The notes: generated by a model from the letters alone, not told the origin. A stretch of DNA of 64,000 bases from Hemileia vastatrix (GCA_030280995.1 JASXTE010000015.1:2142001-2206000); one strand, 5' to 3'. Shown: positions 10,240 through 22,709, counted from the first letter of the stretch. Made by a program: numbers and translations.

Positions 10240-11010
10240 TATCCCCCCTTGGCCTGGGCTTTTTCCCACCTTTACCCTCTCCTTGGAATGGATACTTCCC
10301 CCTTTTCCCCCCTTTGGCTGCCTTATTCCCCCCTCCTTGGCTCACTCTAACCTCCCTTTTCTCCCTCTTTGGTCTCATCTCTCCCTTTCTCCCCCTTGTT
10401 GGTGTCCTCATTTCCTCACCTCATTCCTCTCTAACCCCCCTCCAAATCCCCTGAATCCCCCCTCCAAATCCCCTTAAAACTCTCCCAATCACCCCCTCCA
10501 ACCCCCCTTCCAAACCTCCCTTCAATCTGTTCCTAACCCTCCCTCCTATCCCCCTCAAACCCCCCCAATCCCCCCCCTCAAAACCCCCCTACCCCCCCCT
10601 TAAATGTCCCTTAACAATTCGTTAGCAAATTGTTAAGTGACATTGGGGGGGGGTAGGGGGGTTTTGAGGGGGGGATTGGGGGGGTTTGGAGGGGGTTTGG
10701 AGGGGGGATAGGAGGGGGAGGTTAGGGGGGTTTTGGGGGGTTTGGAGGGGGGGGATATAGGTGGATTGAAGGGGGCGTTGGGGGGGGGGGGGTTGGAGGG
10801 GGTTTGGGGGGGATTGAAGGGGGGTTTGGAGGGGGGTTTGGAGGGGGGTTTGGAGGGTGATTTGGAGGGGGATCAGGGCAGATTGAAGGCAGGTTTCAAA
10901 GGGGGTTTGGAGGGATTTAAAAGGGGATGTGAATAGGTTGGAGGGGGGGTTTGTACAAGGGTTTTGGCGAGGTGGGAGAGAGGTTTGGGGCAGGGAATTT
11001 AGGGGGATGG
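10240..11010. repeat. large polypyrimidine/polypurine inverted repeat, G-quadruplex prone
   Basis: The plus strand is almost pure C/T from about 10240 to 10610 and switches to G-rich from about 10640 to 11010. At the switch, TTAACAATT and AAATTGTTAA face each other across a few bases, and the arms (CCCCCC/TCAAAACCCCCC and the inverse) pair over long stretches. The right arm is a degenerate minisatellite of TTTGGAGGGGG units. Glycine-rich open frames in it are artefacts of the repeat. It sits in the presumed leader intron of the Tet-like gene; no equivalent is present in element 1. Confidence 0.85.
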
Positions 11011-11221
11011 GGAAGTGATAAAAAAAAATTCCCAGTTTTTGAATTTTTTTTTTTGATTTTTTTAATTTTAGAGAAAAATATTCAACAAGTTCAAGTGAAA
11101 TAAAAAAAATTCTTATTAGTCTTTTGAGGATTTTAATTTTTTTAATTTAAATTAAGTGAGTTTTTTTTAATGTATAATTTTGGGTGTTTGAAAATTAACA
11201 AATTTTTAAGTAGAAAAATAC

Positions 11222-12408
11222 ATGTCTTTAACTTCAGATTCACCACTTACCTCACTCTCATCTTCTTTAACTTCATTATCATCTTCAAATTCAACTTCTT
11301 TTCAATCATCATCTAAAACATTGACAAAAAATGAACAGTATCAAAATAAAAGAAATTTTAAAAAAAATATTCACTTGGATCAAATATTTGGCCATATTTC
11401 AAAAATTAAATACTATAAAACTAAAGTTGAAAAAAACAATATCCAAAAACGTTACCTGAAAATATACATTATTTAACTGAAACTGGAGGTGATGAAGTTG
11501 AAGCTGTTATTAATAATACTTTCAAACCTCAATTTATTTACGAAAACCATTCTTTTAATGGTTTAAAAGATGAATCATTTAATCAACTCTGCAATCTCAT
11601 CATAACACTTTATCAAATGGCTTTGGTTCGCTTACCTTTAAGGAATAAGAATTTGTTGGGTGGAATCATGATTGGTATGGGATGGAGACCAGGATTTGAT
11701 AAAGGTTTTTCTCTTGGTATGTTTAAAAATTTTTCTGGATTTTTTAATATCATTATACTGAATTTAAATCAAATAGGCATATATTCTTTACTCAGATCTT
11801 TATCTAAAGCTGAATTAGATAAAGATTTTTGAAAATGGAATACTTTACCTTCATTTAATTCATTTCTTGCTCTTCAACTTAAAAAACTCTTCAATAAAGC
11901 TTTTGAAAAAAATCATGAAGTTGCTAAAAGACTTGTAATACCAAATTGGTGCGACTCTGAATGGGAAGATATTAGCAGTGATTATCTAATGTTTTCAAAT
12001 GTTATAATCACTCATTCTGGATTTCATAACCAAATTCACACTGACTCAAATGATGCCAATTACCTCACTTATAGAATTTTCACATATATTAATCCTATCA
12101 CTGGACAACCTATTACGTCACCTGCAAAAATTAAAGGACATGGATTATATTTCCCGGATCATAGATGTATAATTGATTTTGGATTAGGAAATGGAATCAT
12201 CAAAACAGTTTGGAATTCTTCTTACGATAATCACCAAACCACAAAGGATCCTCCAGGTTTTGAATCTTGTCAAGACTTCACGCGTTTTGGTTTCTCTTTC
12301 CAGATCAGTCAAAAGTTAATCCAACGAATAAACAAGTTAAAAAAAGAAGAAAAAGGTAATAAATTTAAAAATTCTTTAGGTAGATCTAAAAAGTATGGGG
12401 ATTTGTAG
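11222..12408 (+). pseudogene. Tet/JBP-like 2OG-Fe(II) dioxygenase of element 2, nearly complete
   Basis: About 395 codons from MSLTSDSPLTS to the stop at 12406-12408. A Ser/Thr-rich leader is followed by LLGGIMIGMGWRPGFD (conserved in basidiomycete Tet-like oxygenases), then ITHSGFHNQIHTD (HxD iron ligands), GHGLYFPDHRCIIDFG, NHQTTKDPPG (distal histidine) and DFTRFGFSFQIS (arginine for 2-oxoglutarate). All expected catalytic residues are therefore present. Two lesions break it: one base missing in an A-run near 11435, and TGA at 11830-11832 where element 1 reads arginine (CGC). Members of this family are known from basidiomycetes as expanded, transposon-linked genes related to animal TET and kinetoplastid JBP. 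Placement between SANT and transposase genes, inside the inverted repeats, shows it is cargo of the element. The family call is from motifs only. Confidence 0.75.
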
Positions 12409-12496
12409 AGTCACCAAATATTTAATATTCTTCCATAAATTTTTAATAAATAAATATGATATTTCAATTTATGAAATTAAAGTAATGGGCCAATGA

Positions 12497-12635
12497 CCTT
12501 GTGTTGTATAAAAGGTAAGCATGATAACATTAATTTATTTCATGGGGTTCCTCTAGCCTATACCTGTGGAAAGTCCCAAACCTAGTTTCTAGACTTGATC
12601 TGCATTTTGGCATGAGGAATTGTCATTACTTTAAA
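12497..12635 (+). other. conserved 140 nt segment downstream of the Tet-like gene (element 2 copy)
   Basis: Counterpart of 4451-4590, about 91 % identical, beginning CCTTGTGTTGTATAAAAGG and ending TGTCATTACTTTAAA. It begins 88 bp after the stop codon of the Tet-like gene, on the same strand. The flanking sequence is far more diverged. Confidence 0.55.
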
Positions 12636-12699
12636 AGTAGTAAATTTGACATATCTTATTTATATATTAATTAATTTATGTAATTATATTAAATTTTGA

Positions 12700-12890
12700 T
12701 GACTTTCACCCTTTACTTCAATAAAATGCAGGGGAGGGTATTGCCAATTTTTTAAATCTGACATGTGAAATTGATGACTTAGAAAAATTTGGTGGTACCC
12801 ACCCCTTGTTTCAATAAAATGCAGGGGAGGGCATTGCCAATTTTTTAAATCTGACATGTGAAATTGATGACTTAGAAAAATTTAGATAAT
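12700..12890. repeat. about 90 bp minisatellite, two units, inside element 2
   Basis: Two near-identical units contain CAATAAAATGCAGGGGAGGG and GACATGTGAAATTGATGACT. They are the inverted counterpart of the 4-5 unit array at 3979-4381. Confidence 0.8.
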
Positions 12891-13128
12891 CCAACTTATT
12901 GACTTGAAAGTAAAGATAGAAAATTTTTATTATATTTTCAAATTTTTGTCAAAATAAAAGTATAAGCAAACTTATTGACTTGAATGTAAAGATAGAAAAA
13001 ATGTGTGATATTTTCAAAAATTTGTCAAAAATAACGTACTATATTCAAGACCTTTTATAAGTCAGCATATAAGAAAATATTACCAAAAAGAAATCAGACA
13101 AAATTAAATTAACTAGAAAAACAATTTA

Positions 13129-14441
13129 TCAATTGAAAAGGTCAAGTAATTTTTTAATGTCCTCATAAGATTGGCCATTTTTTACACATTCCATAATGAA
13201 ATCTTTTTTTTAAACTCTTTTGTTTTTCCAATTCACAAGTAGCCATTTCTCTTTGAAATTGATAGTCATTTACTCTTTCCATCTGCTCTGCCTCAAATTT
13301 TATTTCTTCCAAGTCTAAGGCTTGCTGATCTTTCCTTAGAATATGATCAAACTTCATCTTCTCAAAGTCAAGGGAATTTTTTGCAATAGTTGATTTTGCT
13401 GAGAAAATTAAATTGAAATAAATAAATAAATGAGTTAATGATTAAGATATATAGTAAATGAATCTTACTTATATCTTTTTTTTCAAAATAATCTTCAAGG
13501 GAGCCAAATGAGCTTGTTAAAGAATTACCACGTTTTAATAGATGGTTCAAGTTCATTGAAGTTGAGGCTTGAGGCTTTAGTTTGGAGTTTGAATAAGAAG
13601 CTTCAGGAAGTTCATCAAAAGCAGCTTCTAAAGTGGGATTCACATTTCCAGAATTGAGATTATTTAATGGAGATTGAGTTTGAGTAGGAGGAGACTAGAA
13701 AGAAAGAGAAGTTCAGAGAATAATTAAAGAAAAAACAAAAAGTAAACATACATTTAAATTTTGGGCCTCTGAGGATTCAGATCTGCTGCGATATAATTGT
13801 TCTGCTTGATAGTTGGGATCATCTTCAGCTGAACTATAGTTAGAAGGTGGAGGGGATTGATCCTGTTGATGTACAGGTATTTCAGGAGGATTAATTGATG
13901 GTTGAGATCCAGAGGGTATATTCTTAGTAGTATCGTGTAGAAACCAAGGGTTTACATCAACTCAGGAGCCAAAAAGATTATCCATTTCCTCATAGAAAGT
14001 ACACATGACATTGAAATTTTCGGAAACAGTAGTAATTCCAATCTCCAAATCATCATTGTCAATACCAAAGCCAGTTTCATTTGAAGCATGATGAGCCTTT
14101 TTATATTTTGATTGGTAACTCTTAAATCTCTCCTTCATTTGTTTAAGATTGATATTGATTCTCCCCCTTGTTTTCTTCCTTACTTCATTGGCCATCAATA
14201 AGTAGCCATTAACCTTTGAAGAAGGTGGACGTCTAATACGAGTGGACTTTTCACATCCAAAACATGCTTCAAAATTTGATTTTATTTTAAGGAAGTTGAT
14301 AATGATGAGATAATCATCCTTTTTAAGCTGACCTGAACCTGACTTTGATTTTTCAGGTGTAGGGCTTGCTTTATGAGGAGACTTTTGTGATGAAGCAGAT
14401 TTTTGAGTTACCTTTTGAGATTTGGAATGTCTGGGAGGCAT
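13129..14441 (-). pseudogene. SANT/Myb-like DNA-binding protein of element 2, broken
   Basis: Three exons, 14441-13752, 13694-13469 and 13398-13129, mirror the exon structure in element 1. The N-terminus reads MPPRHSKSQK, then the SANT-like domain (LKKDDYLIIINFLK, RFKSYQSKYKKAH, FYEEMDNLFG) and a C-terminal coiled coil. TGA at 13964-13962 replaces an arginine codon that is CGA in element 1. A one-base indel in an A8 run near 13210 separates the last helix (KKKDFIMECV) from the frame. The gene is transcribed inward from the right end of the element. Confidence 0.75.
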
Positions 14442-14744
14442 TATGAAACTGGCACATAACAAGAAAAAAGATTAAGAGGTAGAAGAAATAAGTAAAAAAG
14501 AATGTAAACATGCCTGGTCAAAATGTTGAAAATGTCAGGAAGGGGTGTGTGCCGAGGATTGATGGGTAGGTAGCAAGGAAGGTCAGTGTGTCACATGTTA
14601 CAGGGATGGGGTAAGAAAGGAAGGGATGTTTTGTGGCCAACATGTGGTTGTGAAAAAAAACAGGAAAAAGTGCTGATTTGAGGTCATAACTGACACCCAT
14701 TTTTGAAATAAGTGACTTTTTTGCAAAATTTAAGTGCTTATTTG

Positions 14745-14796
14745 GTTTGAAATCCGCACTTAAGTTAAGTGTGGATTTGCCAGAACTGACACCCCC
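14745..14796 (-). repeat. right terminal inverted repeat of element 2
   Basis: Reads AAATCCGCACTTAAGTTAAG, then GTGGATTTGCCAGAACTGAC and ACCCCC, the inverse of the left end. Followed by TA (14797-14798). Confidence 0.85.
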
Positions 14797-16984
14797 TATT
14801 TTTATATTTTCAAAAAGAAGAAAGACTAAAATGTATGTGCAGAATCTAAAAGACAACATGAAATTTTTGAAAACTCTGTGATGTCTAAATAATTTAAGTT
14901 TTTGAAGGACACATTTTCTATATTGGCAACCAATAATAATAAAGCCACCAGTAAAAAGAGTGGAGACTTCTTATATTGTTGACAAGAAAAAATTTAGGAA
15001 AAAAAATCTAATTTTTTGCTGCAGTCACCAATATGTGAGCCCTCCAGAGGCATTGATAATTTAGTAGTTCCTCTGGTGAAAAAATTGTTCAATTATTGAA
15101 TGGGCAGTAGTGCATGGGAGGCTAAGGTTGCATGTGATTTGGGATTGGTTACATCCCCTAATTCACATTCCAGACTGAAGAACTTTTGTATTGGTATGAT
15201 TATGGCAAGTTCCTGTTCTAAAGATGGGCATGAAGGGGTAAGGTGAGTAAAAAAGAAAGTAATAAAGTGAGCTTGTACAGAGAAAAGAAATGATAATGAT
15301 AAAAAAACCCCTATCTATGGATAATCAAGGGAGTGGATAATGATATTGAAGAGAGGAACTGTTAGAATTGCCAAGATGGTGGTGGTTTGAAGCAGGAAAA
15401 AAAAAAAAAAAAAAAAGGCTGAGACTGAAAAAATATCTATTTGTGGTGACAAGAATTTGTTTCCAGACACTCTACAAGCTGTTAGTGCTGACTACTCTTG
15501 AATGATTGACTTCAACCAAGCTTTAGCTGAGGTTCAATTTGTCTTCACATCAATTTCAATTAAGGTTCACCCTTACTCTTCAGTTGCTTCCTCTCTACCT
15601 CAGCTTGTATTCAACTTGTGGTTAATTAGAGTTCAAATTTTCTGACTTACTAATGATTCCACCTCCCATATTTTGTGGTGATTGAGGTGAATGAGGAAGG
15701 GGGGATCTGGTTTGTAGCAATGGGTGTGCAAGATGCTGAGAGAGGGGTAGATTGTGTTGGGAACATAAACTAACACATTCAAAAGAAATGAGATTTCCAT
15801 TTTGATAGATGTGATTTTAGTGATTGTAATTATAACTGTATTTTCAATTTTGGGAATTTTGGGAATTGATCTTGTAATATTGTGAGTTCAAAGATCAAAT
15901 AGGGAAATTGTAGCAAATTATAAGTGAGAAATATAGTGGAGTAAATGTAAATGTGATAATTAGTTAGACATATTGAGTTTTTGGGATTAGCAAGTTCAAG
16001 AAACTTTGATTTGCAAAGGAGAGAGACTTACCTTTGCTTTTTGCCAAAAAAAAAAAAAAAAAAAAAAAAAAAACTGGCCCCTAGATAAACTAATTCACTT
16101 TTTTTCTTTTTTTTCTTTTTTTTTTCTTTTTTTTTCTTTTTTGCTAATTCATTTGTCTTTGCATGCTGTATTTCAAATAGCTTTATAGGGTTTAGGATGA
16201 ATTGCTAGTGAGTTTCCTTCACTTACTCCTTCACATTTATTATGATTATTATTTCTACACTTTCCATAATGAAAAAAATAAATCATATTACAAAAAATGC
16301 AAATTAAAACTAAAAAGAAAAAAATCCTCTAGAGATGAGAAGAGATCAGACTGGCAAATAATGTAACAATGTATACTTCACTCCAAAAAACAAAAATTCA
16401 CACTTGTGTAGAGTGTGGTGTCACTTGACATTTGGTTAAACAGGAAGGTTACCATTAATCTAAAACAAATGGATATCCTAGCTAAGCCTTAACTTTCCTT
16501 TGCTAGTGGTTTGACAAATTTCGCAATTTGATATTTGAAGGTGAATGGATTTCACTCTTCATGAATGAAAAAAGATTTGACTAAGTGATCAATTATCCGT
16601 CAAAACCAAATTTTGGTCATTATTTAAAGTATTTTTTCACGACCAACAAATTATTTATAATATGCAGTGAAGCGGGGAAATGAACAGAGCATAGCGGCTA
16701 TAATTGATCTTCATAGAAAACTATGAACTTGTTATTATGTATTTCACCTTCATGTACAAAATTCTATTTTCTTAGCTAGCTCACTATTTGATCAATCCCC
16801 CAGACATCAGAGTAGACGAAATTGGTAAAAAAAAAAGGTAAGAATAGAAAACCACGTCTCTTAAATGGAAACGATATTAACAAATAGTTCTATAAAATCA
16901 ACTATAGGCCTTAGCGAAAAGAAACCTATATCATTGTACTCAAATTCTCAAAGTCGCAGGGGGGACTTCAAGTACACGCCCTGT
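14797..16984. other. intergenic sequence between element 2 and ATP-citrate lyase
   Basis: I see no supportable gene. It holds an A-run at about 15398-15416, a longer one at about 16047-16073, and a CTTTTTTTT-type microsatellite at 16097-16142. The last part includes the 3' flank of the lyase gene, which ends at 16985. Confidence 0.6.
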
Positions 16985-19900
16985 TTACTGGGGTCGCACA
17001 ACGACCCGGTCAGAAATATTTGGGGTTCCCAAATCAATGAAAATGTCACTTTGTTCCGCTCGATATAGTCCTTGTTTCAAACGTTTTTGATCAAGATGAT
17101 GGCCAATGAAACCAATGCTTCGTCCAAGCACGAAGAGAGCATTGAGAGATCCAATCTATAATTGAAATAAATCAAAATTACATTCATCAAGAGCTTTAAC
17201 CTTGAGAGTAGGATTGCGAAAATTGCTTACCTGCATATATTCGTCTGCTTCCTCACGAGTAAACGCTCCAGAATTCCTCATCAAGTCACAGAAACATACA
17301 GCAATGCACCCATCTACATTGAGAATCAATGTATCTTTTTTAGAAGATGTCACATCTTCCACAGCTAGCGCATAATCAAGCATTTCACAGCTGGGAAAAT
17401 TTTCGCGCACAAATTGTTTTACTAGTTCGACTCGCATGTCAGGATTTGATTTAGATTTTATTTTGTGACCAATTCCGGGAATCAATTTGTTTGCCTTCCT
17501 CATTGAATCGACAAATTCGCGGGGAGTGAGACCAGTATCTTTTGCTTTAGAAAACTCTCGCGCTGCGCCATCAAGAGCGCCTCCGAATCTATCGCCAATA
17601 GTAAGCAAGCCAGCAACCAGCGAGCTAACCAAATCCTTTCCAGCTCTTGTGGTAATGACAGTCGTCATTGCTCCGGACACAGCTGGCCCGTGATCTGCAG
17701 TTAACTGAAGACACATTTCCAAGAACTTGCACGCATATGGGGGCAGACGGCGTTTGAACCTGTGAAAAAGTTATGTCATCAATAATGAAAAAAGTAGCCA
17801 TGATAAGATGATAAACAATAAAAAATGTTACCATAACAAAGATATAACGCCACCAACACCAATATCTTCTTTGAAAACATCAGTTATAGGCATACCGGCA
17901 TACAAAAGCTCCGCGCCACGTTCATCAGATATAGTTGAGATAAACGCTGCTGGTTTACGGACCATGCCAAGTTCTTGTGCCCATTTATAATCAACGGGAA
18001 TGTTGGGAGGGTCACGCTCAGGCATTGGAGTGATAGTTCCTTTTGCCACAAGGTCTTCGTAGACCGCTTGTAAACAAGAAGGAAGATCTTCAAATGTATC
18101 CGGAACAATAAATCCACTTGCCTTCATCGCCTTGTTTTTGGCCTCTGCAGTTTCTAAATCTGAGTTTGCCATGGAACCAGCATGCCCAAATTGCACTTCA
18201 GTGGTGAACATTTTAGCACATGTTCCGATGGCCCAAGCAACTATGGGCTTGGTAATTTTACCGCTTTTTACAGCCTCAATCACCCTATACTCTTCCACGC
18301 CACCAACTTCTCCAAGGAGAACTAACATTTTGCAATTAGGATCGGCTTCATATCGTAACATGTGGTCAATGAAGGTAGTACCAGGATATCGGTCACCACC
18401 AATAGCAATGCCTTCATAAGTACCATTAGTAGTAAGAGAAAGGATGTTGTTCAACTCATTTGACATTCCACCAGATTTGGAAACATAAGCAACGGATCCA
18501 GGCCGGTATAGTTTCGAAGATATTATATTATCCATCATGCCGCCAGTGTTACCAATCCTAAAACAACCTGGTTTGATACCTCCAACAGTAGCAGGCCCAA
18601 TGATTATGACATTCCTCTTTTTAGCCAAGTGCAATATTTCTCGGGCGTGACGCTCGGGCACACCCTCAGCAATCAGAGCAATTGATCGTATTTGAGGGAG
18701 CTCCAAAGCCTCCAACGTAGATAAATAAACCGAGCGAGATGAAGCAAAGTTAACCAAAGTGTCGGCTTCAGGGTGCTTTTTAACAGCTTCCTGAATCGTG
18801 GTATAAACAGGCAATAAAGTTTCTTTAGTGCCCCAGTAAAATTTTTGAACATGGTGTCCTCCAAAGGGATATATCATCGCTGCCACGGAAGGTTTTATTC
18901 GTCCACAAGCATAATCGAAATCCAGCATTCCTTGGATAGCGCGTGGCTGCAGCCCATACACCAAACCTCTGGTTGTTTCATCAAATGGACGAAACCATGG
19001 CCTTTGAGCTGGAGCATCTTGCTCGAATGAAACTATCCCATGGTCTTCTCGACTTCCTGGTACTACTGTCGCCACAGCAGTGTTTGGTGTTGGAGAAACC
19101 GAAGCAGATGCCCCATTAATGGAAGTTTGGGAAGGCTTAACGTGTAAACCGTTGGTAGTGAGGCTTTTTGAGGTCGATTTTGTAATCCCCAGAGCCAGAG
19201 GAACGATCGACGAGATGTGAGTGTCAGGCTGCGTGATCAATTAAAATATAATGTAAGTGATAAGACGAATGCAAAATGGCAAAAATAACCTACCCCGAAA
19301 ACCTGAATTTCCAACCCAAGTGATTCTCCAATGAGGCGCATTTTTTTGAGACCTTCTTGATAATTAGGACCACCTCGGCGAACAAAGATGCGGACTTTGT
19401 GTCGTTGAAGGCTTTCTTTAAACTCCTTGAGGGCATCTATTATGCCGCCAAAGGTTGCTGCAACGTTTGTAAAGTTGGCAATACCCCCACCAATGATAAG
19501 TACCTTCCCCTCAGGATGCGGATTCCCACGAGTCATGAGATCAAGGATAGTTTTGGCGTATTCATAAGTTTGGTTTTTGGTAGGAGCTCCGGAGTATTCA
19601 CCGTAATTAGCCAATTCAGAGGCATATCCGTGCGCCGCGATAGCATCACTAGAGAAAAATTGGCAATGCACAATGTTAGTATGAAAGGTGGTTTGATAGA
19701 AATATAGGTTAACTAACGAATAAACTACTGAGGCGCCACCACCTGCAACCATTGTCCAAACACGTCCTCCTGCATTCAGAACAGTTAGCTTCAACGAGGC
19801 TCCAGTGCTGGCATCCAATTTTTGAATGTACGCTTCTTCTTTAGTTAAATCACGGCCAAAGGGAGCTGGAAATACCATTGGTGGTCCTCGATCAGTGAAA

Positions 19901-21186
19901 ACTTTAGAGGCAGGAGCCTTACCATTGGCTTGGGAGGTAATGTCACGCGCAATAGCCCATTTGGATCCGGACAAATAATCAGCAGTCTGGTCCAATTTGG
20001 CGGCCATATCAAGGAACGCTATCGATGGCTTCCCTTCAGAATCTTCCATGCAAACAAGAGGATTTATTTCGAGATATGTATAATGCAAATCCACATAAAC
20101 GCTGTACAATCTTGAAATAAAATTGACCAACGCATCTTGACGGTGAGACGGAACAGCACTGAGCAAGCTTTTTTTCATTTCATCGCGGGAAGGAAGGTCA
20201 CCATCAACCGCTACAACAATTTTGGCAGCTTTAGCATCGACATCACCAATATCAACCCCTCCTTCATGAGTAAACAAGATCACGTCACCCTCCCGGATGG
20301 AATTGATACAGATGTAATATTCGCTTTCAAAGAATGGATGAAGAAATTAGCAACTATTCTGCTCAGATATCTGACAAGTGTATAGTGAGTACAAATTGAT
20401 TACAGTAAAGCTTACGTGTCTGGGGGATGAGGAGCAAATGGTTCAACAATAAAACTACTTAGAGTCCCTACCACGCCTTCGACGTTTACGGGCTTTCCAG
20501 CTCGCTCAAGAATCCAAGCCTTGGCCTCATCCCATGTTTTATTGAGACCAAGAAGCCCAGCCTTCCCTCGTCGTTTGATGAGCTGGTCAGGCTTTACCAC
20601 CAATTTGTGAGTTGAAACCCAGGAAGGCAATTTGTTATCAGGAGTAATAGTGTTTGTTTCGGAATCCCATAAAATCTATCACAACAGAAAAAAAAATTGA
20701 ATGGATTAAGTTGAGCGGCTAAAGAGACCATCTATTATTTACGTATACTAAGCAGAAGCAAGAAATTTGTAGCAAAGTTATGTGACAGAAAGATTCATAA
20801 AATCGATTTTTGAAATTGGTGAATATATTGCTGACGTGATGATGAAAAAACTAGCTAGTGTAAAGTGTAGAATGAAGAAATACGAAGGAGAAGACAGGAT
20901 GTAAAAATGAATCATATCTTACCTGCGCAACTTTCACCTCAGGAGAAACAAACTGGTCACTAGCAGGGCAAGATTTGCCAAATTGCGGAGCTCGAGCGAG
21001 CCAATATCCTACGAGGAGTTTCGCGTCATACTCTCGAATGGCTTGAGTTCAAAATCAAAGAAAGTAAGAATGACATAAACAAATAGGATTCAGATCATGA
21101 TATTTCATATAGTTAGCCACAGCAAAGTAAAAATGTCAAATAATCAATCAATAGAATAAGAAAAATAGTATACCTTTGGCAGACAT
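16985..21186 (-). CDS. ACLY: ATP-citrate lyase, single-chain form (ATP citrate synthase)
   Basis: Makes cytosolic acetyl-CoA and oxaloacetate from citrate, CoA and ATP, feeding lipid and sterol synthesis and protein acetylation. Eight exons: 21186-21174, 21041-20923, 20675-20416, 20323-19718, 19648-19294, 19228-17832, 17759-17231, 17155-16985. All use GT..AG introns and sum to 3450 bases, 1149 residues plus stop, close to animal ACLY (about 1100). In order: N-terminal ATP-grasp/CoA-ligase half ([44 protein letters not shown]), a Ser/Thr-rich linker at about residues 465-515, the CoA-ligase alpha part ([15 protein letters not shown], phosphohistidine in FGHAGSMAN near residue 800), and the citrate-synthase-like end ([51 protein letters not shown]). 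The C-terminal 25 residues, ending VVVRPQ, differ from the animal tail. One fused chain is typical of basidiomycetes and animals; ascomycetes use two genes. No lesion is seen. Confidence 0.97.
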
Positions 21187-22709
21187 GACTGTGGTACTGC
21201 AAGTAACGAAGAAAAAAGTTCGACGGAATTACAAGCAAAGTGCGGCAAGTACGGTAGAGATTTGGAGATTTGATTTAGAATAAAAAAGAAAAGATGGAGA
21301 AAGAAAAAAAGGTGATGAGTTAGAAATTAATTACAAATGGTGGGGTGGCTAAATTGAAGAAAATAAATTGAGAACAAAGATCAAGGTAATCTAATCCAAT
21401 AATATTTTCGACCTTGTATATGTATGAAAGATGAAGATCGACTGGCTGTTAAGGAACACACACCTGCACTCAGTTCAGAAATTTCAAACAAGCACGCAAA
21501 AGTACTTCAGGAGGGTATATAGAAGAGTAAAGGTAGATTAAAAAGTTGATCTAGCCTAGAGGGAATGAGGATACTCAATTGGAAGAGGAAGGATCAGATC
21601 TTAAGAGAGAATAGGCAAGCGATTGCAGATGACGCAGCACTCTGCCAATTCGATGGGGTGAAAATTGGATTGATGACGGCTATGTAACAAATTTGCTACA
21701 AAACTTAAATTGGATGGGGTAACCCAGCCGCTAACAAATATAGATATATATGGATATACATACATATATATATATGCATATATTGATACATATATCGATA
21801 AAATTGAGCAAGTCAAGAAAAAAAAATTGCCAATTGAAAAGGGGGTACCCCCAACCTACCCCCCACCCTTTTGAATAAACAAATCATTTTTTGTAACAAA
21901 AACCAAGTTTAATTTTTTCCTTAAAGCTTCCGAAAACTTTTCTTACTTGGCTGGAACTCCAATAGAAGGAAAAAAAAGAAAAACGAAGGAGACAGGGAAA
22001 AAGGAGAATTCAACTTGAAAAGGGGTGAGATACAATCCAAAAAAACTCCTTTGTCTAAATTTACAATTGGGTTAACATCCTGCGGTACTTTAATTTAGTT
22101 TCGCTTAGCATTGCGATTTGGTGGGGCAAACATAACTTGAACTTTTCGGACTTAAGCAAGATATATGCATACAAGGAGATTTGAAACGGTTTATATAAAC
22201 AACCAAAAATTTCTGTAATTTTTTGACAGGTCCAAAAACTGAGTTGCAGATTTTTTTCGACAGCTTCAATTCATTTTGTGGCACTATATCAATTTTCCTC
22301 CTCATTTCGCCTCATCACTCCCATTTCAGTGCCCCATAATGAATTACAGCTCTGTATTTTAACTTGCCAAAAAATTTCTCAAGTATTTTGATTTTGTTCC
22401 AACTTTTTCGAATCTCCCTGTGCTATGCAAAATTATGTACCCGGTTAATGATGTCAAGCAAACGGGATCAACTGGGTTTATCCTCACACTTGCCTTGAAT
22501 TGTCTTGCCATATGACTCTTTTGCAGTTAAGGCCCATTGTGGTGGTGCAGAAGGAGTAACTTACTTTTGGGATATGGGTACCAGGCTAATGAGAAGAGAA
22601 AGGATCTAAGACAGATTGTTGAAGCTAAATATGCACGTTTCTCAGTAGCTGGCGAAAAAAGGAGTCGGAACAGGAAATCCCTTCAACGAAAGTGCTCAAA
22701 AACTCAATA
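21187..22709. other. upstream region of ATP-citrate lyase, no gene seen
   Basis: Contains the presumed promoter and 5' leader of the lyase. A purine-rich tract and a TATATA/CATA repeat (about 21740-21800) are visible. I cannot assign a TATA box or start site with confidence, and no other coding region is supportable. Confidence 0.5.

Larger units (their letters stand above)
8221..14796 (-). mobile_element. PIF/Harbinger-like DNA transposon 2, mirror arrangement of element 1
   Basis: The element is 6576 bp and bounded by GGGGGTGTCAGTTCTGGCAA and its inverse, then TCCGCACTT subterminal copies on both sides. TA flanks both ends (8219-8220 and 14797-14798). Left to right it carries the DDE transposase (plus), the Tet-like oxygenase (plus) and the SANT-like gene (minus), exactly the reverse of element 1. 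All three genes are broken. Proteins of the two elements are clearly homologous but well diverged, so they are separate families of one lineage rather than a recent duplication. Confidence 0.85.

Noticed and set aside
10733..10936. Glycine-rich protein of GGLEG repeats
   Set aside because: It is the translation of the TTTGGAGGGGG minisatellite; neighbouring frames and the opposite strand are equally repetitive.
18132..18419. Open frames antisense to or in other frames of ATP-citrate lyase
   Set aside because: They overlap strongly conserved lyase exons on the other strand and show no family features.
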